This document shows, piece after piece, positions 1 through 10,590 of a DNA stretch of 64,000 bases (positions within the stretch are counted from its first letter, which is position 1; each line of letters opens with the position of its first letter). Position numbers and translations under genes: made by a program. The notes under the pieces were generated by a model. It had not been told where the DNA came from, did no database searches, and saw nothing but the letters and a program-made list of their open reading frames with translations. The stretch comes from Ptiloglossa arizonensis (Eukaryota; Arthropoda; Insecta; Hymenoptera; Colletidae): the NCBI RefSeq assembly GCF_051014685.1, contig NW_027479437.1, positions 1-64,000 on the forward strand, written 5' to 3'.

Positions 1-89
1 AGTAGAGACTCGCCCGATTATAACGGTATGCGCACTTTTCCCCTAGGCGGTTCTAGTTATTCGTTTCGAGCATCAGAACTGCGAAAATT

Positions 90-102
90 TTGAGTTTCTC
101 AA
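90..102. repeat. TTGAG-TTT-CTCAA mini-hairpin (example copy)
   Basis: Five-base inverted arms TTGAG and CTCAA flank a TTT spacer. It is present in most monomers at this position. Variants that break it are TTTCTAAAG, TTTCTCTAG, TTTCACAAG and TTTCGAG, and they track particular HOR positions. It sits directly after the AAAATTTT tract. Confidence 0.8.
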
Positions 103-137
103 GCGTTTCTTACCTCCAAACTGCCATATCTCGCGAA

Positions 138-153
138 CGGTTTGACCAATCCG
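138..153. repeat. Palindrome slot of the monomer (example copy)
   Basis: Most monomers carry CGGATTGACCAATCCG here: two 7-base inverted arms around a central AC. This first copy has one arm change (CGGTTTG). Common variants are CGGATTGATCAATCCG (a perfect 16-bp palindrome), CGGATTGACCGATCCG and CGGATCGACCAATCCG (one arm mismatch, G-T in RNA terms), and an arm-breaking form CGGAACTATCAATCCG. This is a candidate dimeric protein site or cruciform element; its function is not shown by the sequence. Confidence 0.85.
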
Positions 154-662
154 CAAAATTTCTGTTGCATCTGAAAGTAGAAACTCGCCCGATTACAACG
201 GTAGGTGTAGTTTTCCCCTAGGCCGTTCCAGTTATTCGTTTCGAGCATCAGAACTGCGAAAATTTTGAGTTTCTCAAGCGTTTCTTACTTCCAAACTGCC
301 GCATCTCGCGATCGGATCGACCAATCCGCAAAATTTCTGTTGCATCTGAAAGTAGAAACTCGCCCGATTACAACGGTATGTGTAGTTTTCCCCTAGGCCG
401 TTCCAGCTATTCGTTTCGAGCATCAGAACTGCGAAAATTTTGAGTTTCTCAAGCGTCTCTTACCTTCAAACTGCCATATCTCGCGAACGGATTGACCGAT
501 CCGCAAAATTTCTGTTGCATCTGAAAGTAGACACTCGCCGGATTACAACGGTATGCGTACTTCTCCCCTAGGCCGTCCTAGTCATTCGTTCCGAGCATCA
601 GAACTGCGAAAATTTTGAGTTTCTCAAGCGTTTCTTATCTCCAAACTGCCATATCTCGCGAA

Positions 663-678
663 CGGATTGATCAATCCG
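663..678. repeat. Perfect 16-bp palindrome (TGATCA-centred form)
   Basis: CGGATTGATCAATCCG reads the same on both strands and contains a central TGATCA. The same form recurs in many monomers, for example 3463-3478. It is the fully symmetric version of the palindrome slot at monomer positions 138-153. Confidence 0.93.
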
Positions 679-1171
679 CAAAATTTCTGTTGCATCTGAA
701 AGTAGAAACTCGCCCGATTACAACGGTATGCGCACTTTTCCCCTAGGCGGTTCTAGTTATTCGTTTCGAGCATCAGAACTGCGAAAATTTTGAGTTTTTC
801 AAGCGTTTCTTACCTCCAAACTGCCATATCTCGCGAACGGATTGACCAATCCGCAAAATTTCTGTTGCATCTGAAAGTAGAAACTCGCCCGATTACAACG
901 GTAGGTGTAGTTTTCCCCTAGGCCGTTCCAGCTATTCGTTTCGAGCATCAGAACTGCGAAAATTTTGAGTTTCTCAAGCGTTTCTTACATCCAAACTGCC
1001 ATATCTCGCGAACGGATTGACCAATCCGCAAAATTTCTGTTGCATCTGAAAGTAGAGACTCGCCCGATTACAACGGTATGCGCACTTTTCCCCTAGGCGG
1101 TCCTAGTTATTCGTTTCGAGCATCAGAACTGCGAAAATTTTGATTTTCTCAAGCGTTTCTTACCTCCAAAC

Positions 1172-1188
1172 TGCCGCATCTCGCGAAC
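1172..1188 (-). other. CENP-B-box-like 17-mer (8 of 9 fixed bases), example copy
   Basis: Read on the minus strand this is GTTCGCGAGATGCGGCA. Against the mammalian CENP-B box pattern NTTCGNNNNANNCGGGN it matches TTCG, the A, and CGG, and misses only the last fixed G (C here). Monomers with GCCGCATCTCGCGAAC on the plus strand carry it; the commoner GCCATATCTCGCGAAC form matches only 7 of 9. Other copies I placed: 8519-8535, 28994-29010, 39845-39861, 42644-42660, 45619-45635, 55069-55085, 55594-55610, 57169-57185, 57694-57710, 59094-59110, 59619-59635. The sequence match is direct; binding by any CENP-B-like protein is speculative. Confidence 0.5.
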
Positions 1189-1925
1189 GGATCGACCAAT
1201 CCGCAAAATTTCTGTTGCATCTGAAAGTAGAAACGCGCCCGATTACAACGGTATGTGTAGTTTTCCCCTAGGCCGTTCTAGTCATTCGTTTCGAGCATCA
1301 GAACTGCGAAAATTTTGAGTTTCACAAGCGTTTCTTATTTCCAAACTGCCATATCTCGCGAACGGATTGAACAATCCGCAAAATTTCTGTTGTATCTGAA
1401 AGTAGAAACTCGCCCGATTACAACGGTATGCGCACTTTTCCCCTAGGCGGTTCTAGTTATTCGTTTCGAGCATCAGAACTGCGAAAATTTTGAGTTTCTC
1501 AAGCGTTTCTTACCACCAAACTGCCATATCTCGCGAACGGATTGACCAATCCGCAAAATTTCTGTTGCATCTGAAAGTAGAAACTCGCCCGATTACAACG
1601 GTATGTGTAGTTTTCCCCAAGGCCGTTCCAGTTATTCGTTTCGAGCATCAGAACTGCGAAAATTTCGAGTTTCTCTAGCGTTTCTTACATCCAAACTGCC
1701 ATATCTAGCGAACGGATTGACCGATCCGCAAAATTTCTGTTGCATCTGAAAATAGACACTCGCCCGATTACAACGGTATACGTACTTCTCCCCTAGGCCG
1801 TTCTAGTCATTCGTTTCGAGCATCAGAACTGCGAAAATTTTGAGTTTCTCAAGTGTTTCTTATCTCCAAACTGCCATATCTCGCGAACGGATTGATAAAT
1901 CCGAAAAATTTCTGTTGCATCTGAA

Positions 1926-2800
1926 AGTAGAGACTCGCCCGATTATAACGGTATGCGCACTTTTCCCCTAGGCGGTTCTAGTTATTCGTTTCGAGCATCA
2001 GAACTGCGAAAATTTTGAGTTTCTCAAGCGTTTCTTACCTCCAAACTGCCATATCTCGCGAACGGTTTGACCAATCCGCAAAATTTCTGTTGCATCTGAA
2101 AGTAGAAACTCGCCCGATTACAACGGTAGGTGTAGTTTTCCCCTAGGCCGTTCCAGTTATTCGTTTCGAGCATCAGAACTGCGAAAATTTTGAGTTTCTC
2201 AAGCGTTTCTTACTTCCAAACTGCCGCATCTCGCGATCGGATCGACCAATCCGCAAAATTTCTGTTGCATCTGAAAGTAGAAACTCGCCCGATTACAACG
2301 GTATGTGTAGTTTTCCCCTAGGCCGTTCCAGCTATTCGTTTCGAGCATCAGAACTGCGAAAATTTTGAGTTTCTCAAGCGTCTCTTACCTTCAAACTGCC
2401 ATATCTCGCGAACGGATCGACCAATCCGCAAAATTTCTGTTGCATCTGAAAGTAGAAACTCGCCCGATTACAACGGTATGTGTAGTTTTCCCCATGGCCG
2501 TTCCAGTTATTCTTTTCGAGCATCAGAACTGCGAAAATTTCGAGTTTCTCTAGCGTTTCTTACATCCAAACTGCCATATCTAGCGAACGGATTGACCGAT
2601 CCGCAAAATTTCTGTTGCATCTGAAAGTAGACACTCGCCCGATTACAACGGTATACGTACTTCTCCCCTAGGCCGTTCTAGTCATTCGTTTCGAGCATCA
2701 GAACTGCGAAAATTTTGAGTTTCTCAAGTGTTTCTTATCTCCAAACTGCCATATCTCGCGAACGGATTGATAAATCCGAAAAATTTCTGTTGCATCTGAA
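1926..2800 (+). repeat. Family 1 HOR unit, 5-mer (875 bp), copy 1
   Basis: Five monomers starting at the TATAACGG marker. The fourth carries CCCCATGG where other monomers have CCCCTAGG. Copies at 4201, 6473 and 7348 read as near identical. The unit ends with the AAGTGTTTC and GATAAATCCGAAAA variants. Confidence 0.88.
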
Positions 2801-4200
2801 AGTAGAGACTCGCCCGATTATAACGGTATGCGCACTTTTCCCCTAGGCGGTTCTAGTTATTCGTTTCGAGCATCAGAACTGCGAAAATTTTGAGTTTCTC
2901 AAGCGTTTCTTACCTCCAAACTGCCATATCTCGCGAACGGTTTGACCAATCCGCAAAATTTCTGTTGCATCTGAAAGTAGAAACTCGCCCGATTACAACG
3001 GTAGGTGTAGTTTTCCCCTAGGCCGTTCCAGTTATTCGTTTCGAGCATCAGAACTGCGAAAATTTTGAGTTTCTCAAGCGTTTCTTACTTCCAAACTGCC
3101 GCATCTCGCGATCGGATCGACCAATCCGCAAAATTTCTGTTGCATCTGAAAGTAGAAACTCGCCCGATTACAACGGTATGTGTAGTTTTCCCCTAGGCCG
3201 TTCCAGCTATTCGTTTCGAGCATCAGAACTGCGAAAATTTTGAGTTCCTGAAGCGTTTCTTACTTCCAAACTGCCGCATCTCGCGAACGGATCGTCCAAT
3301 CCGCAAAATTTCTGTTGCATCTGAAAGTAGAAACTCGCCCGATTACAAAGGTATGCGCACTTTTCCCCTTGGCCGTTCTAGTTATTCGTTTCGAGCATCA
3401 GAACTGCGAAAATTTTGAGATTCTAAAGCGTTTCTTATCTCCAAACTGCCATGTCTCGCGAACGGATTGATCAATCCGCAAAATTTCTGTTGCTTGTGAA
3501 AGTAGAAACTCGCCCGATTACAACGGTATGCGTACTTCTCCCCTAGGCCGTTCTAGTCATTCGTTTCGAGCATCAGAACTGCGAAAATTTTGAGTTTCTC
3601 AAGCGTTTCTTATCTCCAAACTGCCATATCTCGCGAACGGATTGACCGATCCGCAAAATTTCTGTTGCATCTGAAAGTAGAAACTCGCCCGATTACAACG
3701 GTATGCGTACTTCTCCCCTAGGCCGTTCTAGTTATTCATTTCGAGCATCAGAACTGCGAAAATTTTGAGTTTCTCAAGGGTTTCTTACCTCCAAGCTGCC
3801 ATATCTCGCGAACGGATTGACCAATCCGCAAAATTTCTGTTGCTTATGAAAGTAGAAACTCGCCCGATTACAACGGTATGCGCACTTTTCCCCTTGGCCG
3901 TTCTAGTTATTCGTTTCGAGCATCAGAACTGCGAAAATTTTGAGATTCTAAAGCGTTTCTTATCTCCAAACTGCCATGTCTCGCGAACGGATTGATCAAT
4001 CCGCAAAATTTCTGTTGCTTGTGAAAGTAGAAACTCGCCCGATTACAACGGTATGCGTACTTCTCCCCTAGGCCGTTCTAGTCATTCGTTTCGAGCATCA
4101 GAACTGCGAAAATTTTGAGTTTCTCAAGTGTTTCTTATCTCCAAACTGCCATATCTCGCGAACGGATTGATAAATCCGAAAAATTTCTGTTGCATCTGAA
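2801..4200 (+). repeat. Family 1 HOR unit, chimeric 8-mer
   Basis: The first 435 bases are the start of a family 1 5-mer. From about 3236 to 4128 the unit switches to a five-monomer module also found at 9358-10250 (GAGTTCCTGAAGCG, GATCGTCCAATCC, ACAAAGGTATGCG, CCCCTTGG, GAGATTCTAAAG), then returns to the family 1 ending (AAGTGTTTC, GATAAATCC). It looks like a conversion or crossover product between two HOR types. Confidence 0.8.
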
Positions 4201-5074
4201 AGTAGAGACTCGCCCGATTATAACGGTATGCGCACTTTTCCCCTAGGCGGTTCTAGTTATTCGTTTCGAGCATCAGAACTGCGAAAATTTTGAGTTTCTC
4301 AAGCGTTTCTTACCTCCAAACTGCCATATCTCGCGAACGGTTTGACCAATCCGCAAAATTTCTGTTGCATCTGAAAGTAGAAACTCGCCCGATTACAACG
4401 GTAGGTGTAGTTTTCCCCTAGGCCGTTCCAGTTATTCGTTTCGAGCATCAGAACTGCGAAAATTTTGAGTTTCTCAAGCGTTTCTTACTTCCAAACTGCC
4501 GCATCTCGCGATCGGATCGACCAATCCGCAAAATTTCTGTTGCATCTGAAAGTAGAAACTCGCCCGATTACAACGGTATGTGTAGTTTTCCCCTAGGCCG
4601 TTCCAGCTATTCGTTTCGAGCATCAGAACTGCGAAATTTTGAGTTTCTCAAGCGTCTCTTACCTTCAAACTGCCATATCTCGCGAACGGATCGACCAATC
4701 CGCAAAATTTCTGTTGCATCTGAAAGTAGAAACTCGCCCGATTACAACGGTATGTGTAGTTTTCCCCATGGCCGTTCCAGTTATTCTTTTCGAGCATCAG
4801 AACTGCGAAAATTTCGAGTTTCTCTAGCGTTTCTTACATCCAAACTGCCATATCTAGCGAACGGATTGACCGATCCGCAAAATTTCTGTTGCATCTGAAA
4901 GTAGACACTCGCCCGATTACAACGGTATACGTACTTCTCCCCTAGGCCGTTCTAGTCATTCGTTTCGAGCATCAGAACTGCGAAAATTTTGAGTTTCTCA
5001 AGTGTTTCTTATCTCCAAACTGCCATATCTCGCGAACGGATTGATAAATCCGAAAAATTTCTGTTGCATCTGAA
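4201..5074 (+). repeat. Family 1 HOR unit, 5-mer, copy 2 (874 bp)
   Basis: Same monomer order as 1926-2800, with one A lost near 4637 (GCGAAATTTTGAG instead of GCGAAAATTTTGAG). This single-base deletion shifts the register of everything downstream by -1. Confidence 0.88.
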
Positions 5075-6472
5075 AGTAGAGACTCGCCCGATTATAACGG
5101 TATGCGCACTTTTCCCCTAGGCGGTTCTAGTTATTCGTTTCGAGCATCAGAACTGCGAAAATTTTGAGTTTCTCAAGCGTTTCTTACCTCCAAACTGCCA
5201 TATCTCGCGAACGGTTTGACCAATCCGCAAAATTTCTGTTGCATCTGAAAGTAGAAACTCGCCCGATTACAACGGTAGGTGTAGTTTTCCCCTAGGCCGT
5301 TCCAGTTATTCGTTTCGAGCATCAGAACTGCGAAAATTTTGAGTTTCTCAAGCGTTTCTTACTTCAAACTGCCGCATCTCGCGATCGGATCGACCAATCC
5401 GCAAAATTTCTGTTGCATCTGAAAGTAGAAACTCGCCCGATTACAACGGTATGTGTAGTTTTCCCCTAGGCCGTTCCAGCTATTCGTTTCGAGCATCAGA
5501 ACTGCGAAAATTTTGAGTTTCTCAAGCGTTTCTTACATCCAAACTGCCATATCTCGCGAACGGATTGACCAATCCGCAAATTTCTGTTGCATCTGAAAGT
5601 AGAGACTCGCCCGATTACAACGGTATGCGCACTTTTCCCCTAGGCGGTCCTAGTTATTCGTTTCGAGCATCAGAACTGCGAAAATTTTGATTTTCTCAAG
5701 CGTTTCTTACCTCCAAACTGCCGCATCTCGCGAACGGATCGACCAATCCGCAAAATTTCTGTTGCATCTGAAAGTAGAAACGCGCCCGATTACAACGGTA
5801 TGTGTAGTTTTCCCCTAGGCCGTTCTAGTCATTCGTTTCGAGCATCAGAACTGCGAAAATTTTGAGTTTCACAAGCGTTTCTTATTTCCAAACTGCCATA
5901 TCTCGCGAACGGATTGAACAATCCGCAAAATTTCTGTTGTATCTGAAAGTAGAAACTCGCCCGATTACAACGGTATGCGCACTTTTCCCCTAGGCGGTTC
6001 TAGTTATTCGTTTCGAGCATCAGAACTGCGAAAATTTTGAGTTTCTCAAGCGTTTCTTACCACCAAACTGCCATATCTCGCGAACGGATTGACCAATCCG
6101 CAAAATTTCTGTTGCATCTGAAAGTAGAAACTCGCCCGATTACAACGGTATGTGTAGTTTTCCCCAAGGCCGTTCCAGTTATTCGTTTCGAGCATCAGAA
6201 CTGCGAAAATTTCGAGTTTCTCTAGCGTTTCTTACATCCAAACTGCCATATCTAGCGAACGGATTGACCGATCCGCAAAATTTCTGTTGCATCTGAAAAT
6301 AGACACTCGCCCGATTACAACGGTATACGTACTTCTCCCCTAGGCCGTTCTAGTCATTCGTTTCGAGCATCAGAACTGCGAAAATTTTGAGTTTCTCAAG
6401 TGTTTCTTATCTCCAAACTGCCATATCTCGCGAACGGATTGATAAATCCGAAAAATTTCTGTTGCATCTGAA
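5075..6472 (+). repeat. Family 1 HOR unit, 8-mer with two 1-bp deletions
   Basis: The first about 420 bases match 1-425; the rest matches about 955-1925. Relative to the 11-mer at 1-1925, three monomers (525 bp) are missing, with the junction inside a stretch identical in both parents at about 5460-5525. Single bases are lost near 5364 (ACTTCAAACT) and 5579 (CCGCAAATTTCTG), giving 1398 bp instead of 1400. Confidence 0.85.
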
Positions 6473-7347
6473 AGTAGAGACTCGCCCGATTATAACGGTA
6501 TGCGCACTTTTCCCCTAGGCGGTTCTAGTTATTCGTTTCGAGCATCAGAACTGCGAAAATTTTGAGTTTCTCAAGCGTTTCTTACCTCCAAACTGCCATA
6601 TCTCGCGAACGGTTTGACCAATCCGCAAAATTTCTGTTGCATCTGAAAGTAGAAACTCGCCCGATTACAACGGTAGGTGTAGTTTTCCCCTAGGCCGTTC
6701 CAGTTATTCGTTTCGAGCATCAGAACTGCGAAAATTTTGAGTTTCTCAAGCGTTTCTTACTTCCAAACTGCCGCATCTCGCGATCGGATCGACCAATCCG
6801 CAAAATTTCTGTTGCATCTGAAAGTAGAAACTCGCCCGATTACAACGGTATGTGTAGTTTTCCCCTAGGCCGTTCCAGCTATTCGTTTCGAGCATCAGAA
6901 CTGCGAAAATTTTGAGTTTCTCAAGCGTCTCTTACCTTCAAACTGCCATATCTCGCGAACGGATCGACCAATCCGCAAAATTTCTGTTGCATCTGAAAGT
7001 AGAAACTCGCCCGATTACAACGGTATGTGTAGTTTTCCCCATGGCCGTTCCAGTTATTCTTTTCGAGCATCAGAACTGCGAAAATTTCGAGTTTCTCTAG
7101 CGTTTCTTACATCCAAACTGCCATATCTAGCGAACGGATTGACCGATCCGCAAAATTTCTGTTGCATCTGAAAGTAGACACTCGCCCGATTACAACGGTA
7201 TACGTACTTCTCCCCTAGGCCGTTCTAGTCATTCGTTTCGAGCATCAGAACTGCGAAAATTTTGAGTTTCTCAAGTGTTTCTTATCTCCAAACTGCCATA
7301 TCTCGCGAACGGATTGATAAATCCGAAAAATTTCTGTTGCATCTGAA
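6473..7347 (+). repeat. Family 1 HOR unit, 5-mer, copy 3
   Basis: 875 bp with the same order of five monomers as 1926-2800, including CCCCATGG and the GATAAATCC ending. It is followed directly by copy 4, giving a true tandem pair. Confidence 0.88.
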
Positions 7348-8222
7348 AGTAGAGACTCGCCCGATTATAACGGTATGCGCACTTTTCCCCTAGGCGGTTC
7401 TAGTTATTCGTTTCGAGCATCAGAACTGCGAAAATTTTGAGTTTCTCAAGCGTTTCTTACCTCCAAACTGCCATATCTCGCGAACGGTTTGACCAATCCG
7501 CAAAATTTCTGTTGCATCTGAAAGTAGAAACTCGCCCGATTACAACGGTAGGTGTAGTTTTCCCCTAGGCCGTTCCAGTTATTCGTTTCGAGCATCAGAA
7601 CTGCGAAAATTTTGAGTTTCTCAAGCGTTTCTTACTTCCAAACTGCCGCATCTCGCGATCGGATCGACCAATCCGCAAAATTTCTGTTGCATCTGAAAGT
7701 AGAAACTCGCCCGATTACAACGGTATGTGTAGTTTTCCCCTAGGCCGTTCCAGCTATTCGTTTCGAGCATCAGAACTGCGAAAATTTTGAGTTTCTCAAG
7801 CGTCTCTTACCTTCAAACTGCCATATCTCGCGAACGGATCGACCAATCCGCAAAATTTCTGTTGCATCTGAAAGTAGAAACTCGCCCGATTACAACGGTA
7901 TGTGTAGTTTTCCCCATGGCCGTTCCAGTTATTCTTTTCGAGCATCAGAACTGCGAAAATTTCGAGTTTCTCTAGCGTTTCTTACATCCAAACTGCCATA
8001 TCTAGCGAACGGATTGACCGATCCGCAAAATTTCTGTTGCATCTGAAAGTAGACACTCGCCCGATTACAACGGTATACGTACTTCTCCCCTAGGCCGTTC
8101 TAGTCATTCGTTTCGAGCATCAGAACTGCGAAAATTTTGAGTTTCTCAAGTGTTTCTTATCTCCAAACTGCCATATCTCGCGAACGGATTGATCAGTCCG
8201 AAAAATTTCTGTTGCATCTGAA
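7348..8222 (+). repeat. Family 1 HOR unit, 5-mer, copy 4
   Basis: Reads identical to copy 3 up to about 8190, where GATAAATCCG is replaced by GATCAGTCCG. This is the right edge of family 1: the next monomer has TACAACGG instead of the TATAACGG marker. Confidence 0.86.
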
Positions 8223-9357
8223 AGTAGAAACTCGCCCGATTACAACGGTATGCGCACTTTTCCCCTAGGCGGTTCTAGTTATTCGTTTCGAGCATCAGAA
8301 CTGCGAAAATTTTGAGTTTTTCAAGCGTTTCTTACCTCCAAACTGCCATATCTCGCGAACGGATTGACCAATCCGCAAAATTTCTGTTGCATCTGAAAGT
8401 AGAAACTCGCCCGATTACAACGGTAGGTGTAGTTTTCCCCTAGGCCGTTCTAGTTATTCGTTTCGAGCATCAGAACTGCGAAAATTTTGAGTTTCTCAAG
8501 CGTATCTTACTTCCAAACTGCCGCATCTCGCGAACGGATCGACCAATCCGCAAAATTTCTGTTGCATCTGAAAGTAGAAACGCGCCCGATTACAACGGTA
8601 TGTGTAGTTTTCCCCTAGGCCGTTCCAGCTATTCGTTTCGAGCATCAGAACTGCGAAAATTTTGAGTTTCTCAAGCGTTTCTTACATCCAAACTGCCATA
8701 TCTCGCGAACAGATTGACCAATCCGCAAAATTTCTGTTGCATCTGAAAGTAGAGACTCGCCCGATTACAACGGTATGCGCTCTTTTCCCCTAGGCGGTCC
8801 TAGTTATTCGTTTCGAGCATCAGAACTGCGAAAATTTTGATTTTCTCAAGCGTTTCTTACCTCCAAACTGCCGCATCTCGCGAACGGATCGACCAATCCG
8901 CAAAATTTCTGTTGCGTCTGAAAGTAGAAACGCGCCCGATTACAACGGTATGTGTAGTTTTCCCCTAGGCCGTTCTAGTCATTCGTTTCGAGCATCAGAA
9001 CTGCGAAAATTTTGAGTTTCACAAGCGTTTCTTATCTCCAAACTGCCATATCTCGCGAACGGATTGATCAATCCGCAAAATTTCTGTTGCATCTGAAAGT
9101 AGAAACTCGCCCGATTACAACGGTATGCGCACTTTTCCCCTAGGCGGTTCTAGTTATTCCTTTCGAGCATCAGAACTGCGAAAATTTTGAGTTTCTCAAG
9201 CGTTTCTTACCACCAAACTGCCATATCTCGCGAACGGATTGACCAATCCGCAAAATTTCTGTTGCATCTGAAAGTAGAAACTCGCCCGATTACAACGGTA
9301 GGTGTATTTTCCCCCTAGGCCGTTCTAGTTATTCGTTTCGAGCATCAGAACTGCGAA
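8223..9357 (+). repeat. Satellite segment carrying a shared 4-mer module
   Basis: About 6.5 monomers. The stretch 8628-9245 has the same monomer order as 931-1550, 5479-6095, 50278-50895 and 50978-51595: CCAGCTATTCG, then a GCGCAC-class monomer with GGCGGTCC, an AAACGCGCCC monomer, and a GCGCAC monomer ending TTACCACCAAACTG. Confidence 0.8.
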
Positions 9358-10590
9358 AATTTTGAGTTCCTGAAGCGTTTCTTACTTCCAAACTGCCGCA
9401 TCTCGCGAACGGATCGTCCAATCCGCAAAATTTCTGTTGCATCTGAAAGTAGAAACTCGCCCGATTACAAAGGTATGCGCACTTTTCCCCTTGGCCGTTC
9501 TAGTTATTCGTTTCGAGCATCAGAACTGCGAAAATTTTGAGATTCTAAAGCGTTTCTTATCTCCAAACTGCCATGTCTCGCGAACGGATTGATCAATCCG
9601 CAAAATTTCTGTTGCTTGTGAAAGTAGAAACTCGCCCGATTACAACGGTATGCGTACTTCTCCCCTAGGCCGTTCTAGTCATTCGTTTCGAGCATCAGAA
9701 CTGCGAAAATTTTGAGTTTCTCAAGCGTTTCTTATCTCCAAACTGCCATATCTCGCGAACGGATTGACCGATCCGCAAAATTTCTGTTGCATCTGAAAGT
9801 AGAAACTCGCCCGATTACAACGGTATGCGTACTTCTCCCCTAGGCCGTTCTAGTTATTCATTTCGAGCATCAGAACTGCGAAAATTTTGAGTTTCTCAAG
9901 GGTTTCTTACCTCCAAGCTGCCATATCTCGCGAACGGATTGACCAATCCGCAAAATTTCTGTTGCTTATGAAAGTAGAAACTCGCCCGATTACAACGGTA
10001 TGCGCACTTTTCCCCTTGGCCGTTCTAGTTATTCGTTTCGAGCATCAGAACTGCGAAAATTTTGAGATTCTAAAGCGTTTCTTATCTCCAAACTGCCATG
10101 TCTCGCGAACGGATTGATCAATCCGCAAAATTTCTGTTGCTTGTGAAAGTAGAAACTCGCCCGATTACAACGGTATGCGTACTTCTCCCCTAGGCCGTTC
10201 TAGTCATTCGTTTCGAGCATCAGAACTGCGAAAATTTTGAGTTTCTCAAGCGTTTCTTATCTCCAAACTGCCATATCTCGCGAACGGATTGACCGATCCG
10301 CAAAATTTCTGTTGCATCTGAAAGTAGAAACTCGCCCGATTACAACGGTATGCGTACTTCTCCCCTAGGCCGTTCTAGTTATTCATTTCGAGCATCAGAA
10401 CTGCGAAAATTTTGAGTTTCTCAAGCGTTTCTTACCTCCAAGCTGCCATATCTCGCGAACGGATTGACCAATCCGCAAAATTTCTGTTGCTTATGAAAGT
10501 AGAAACTCGCCCGATTACAACGGTATGCGCACTTTTCCCCCAGGCCGTTCTAGTCATTCGTTTCGAGCATCAGAACTGCGAAAATTCTGA
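9358..10590 (+). repeat. Trimer (525-bp) tandem block
   Basis: The first part, 9358-10250, matches 3236-4128 (shift 6122 = 35 monomers minus the three intervening 1-bp deletions). Within it, 9541-10065 and 10066 onward are copies at a 525-bp spacing, seen from GAGATTCTAAAG, CATGTCTCGCG and TTGCTTGTGAAAG recurring in phase. The second copy diverges near 10540 (CCCCCAGGCC). Confidence 0.78.

Larger units (their letters stand above)
1..175 (+). repeat. Reference monomer (register used for all monomer positions here)
   Basis: The first full monomer, counted from AGTAGA. Landmarks by monomer position: 10-26 conserved block ending AACGG; 28-37 class-defining variable segment; 42-47 CCTAGG; 61-80 TCGTTTCGAGCATCAGAACT; 84-91 AAAATTTT; 90-102 TTGAG-TTT-CTCAA hairpin; 131-136 TCGCGA; 138-153 palindrome region; 155-161 A/T tract; 165-175 TTGCATCTGAA. 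Hand count gives 44 C, 34 G and 13 CpG in 175 bases (about 45% GC, CpG observed/expected about 1.5). This monomer carries TTTGACC rather than the usual ATTGACC in the palindrome and has TATAACGG instead of TACAACGG, which marks the start of family 1 units. Confidence 0.95.
1..1925 (+). repeat. Family 1 HOR unit, 11-mer
   Basis: Eleven monomers from a start marked by AGTAGAGACT and TATAACGG. In order the variable segments read GCGCAC, TAGGTGTAG, TATGTGTAG, TATGCGTAC, GCGCAC, TAGGTGTAG, GCGCAC, TATGTGTAG, GCGCAC, TATGTGTAG (with CCCCAAGG), TATACGTAC. The next unit begins with the same marked monomer at 1926. The 8-mer at 5075 is this unit minus three monomers. Confidence 0.85.

Noticed and set aside
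28..37. Splice-donor-like GGTATGTG and GGTAGGTG as evidence of introns
   Set aside because: The words fall in the class-defining variable segment, and no exon-like context or acceptor partner exists.
123..138. CENP-B box in the common GCCATATCTCGCGAAC monomer
   Set aside because: Only 7 of 9 fixed bases match (TGGC in place of CGGG). I kept only the 8 of 9 form as a finding.
80..165. Monomer as an ancient dimer of about 85 bp
   Set aside because: GCGAAAATTTTGAG and GCAAAATTTCTG look alike, but the flanks do not align convincingly and their spacing (71 bp) is not half of 175.
4578..4898. ATG-initiated frame of 106 codons
   Set aside because: It opens on the ATG in the variable TATGTGTAG segment and depends on the one-base deletion near 4637. 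The same monomers without the deletion close the frame, so it is a by-product of an indel in the satellite.
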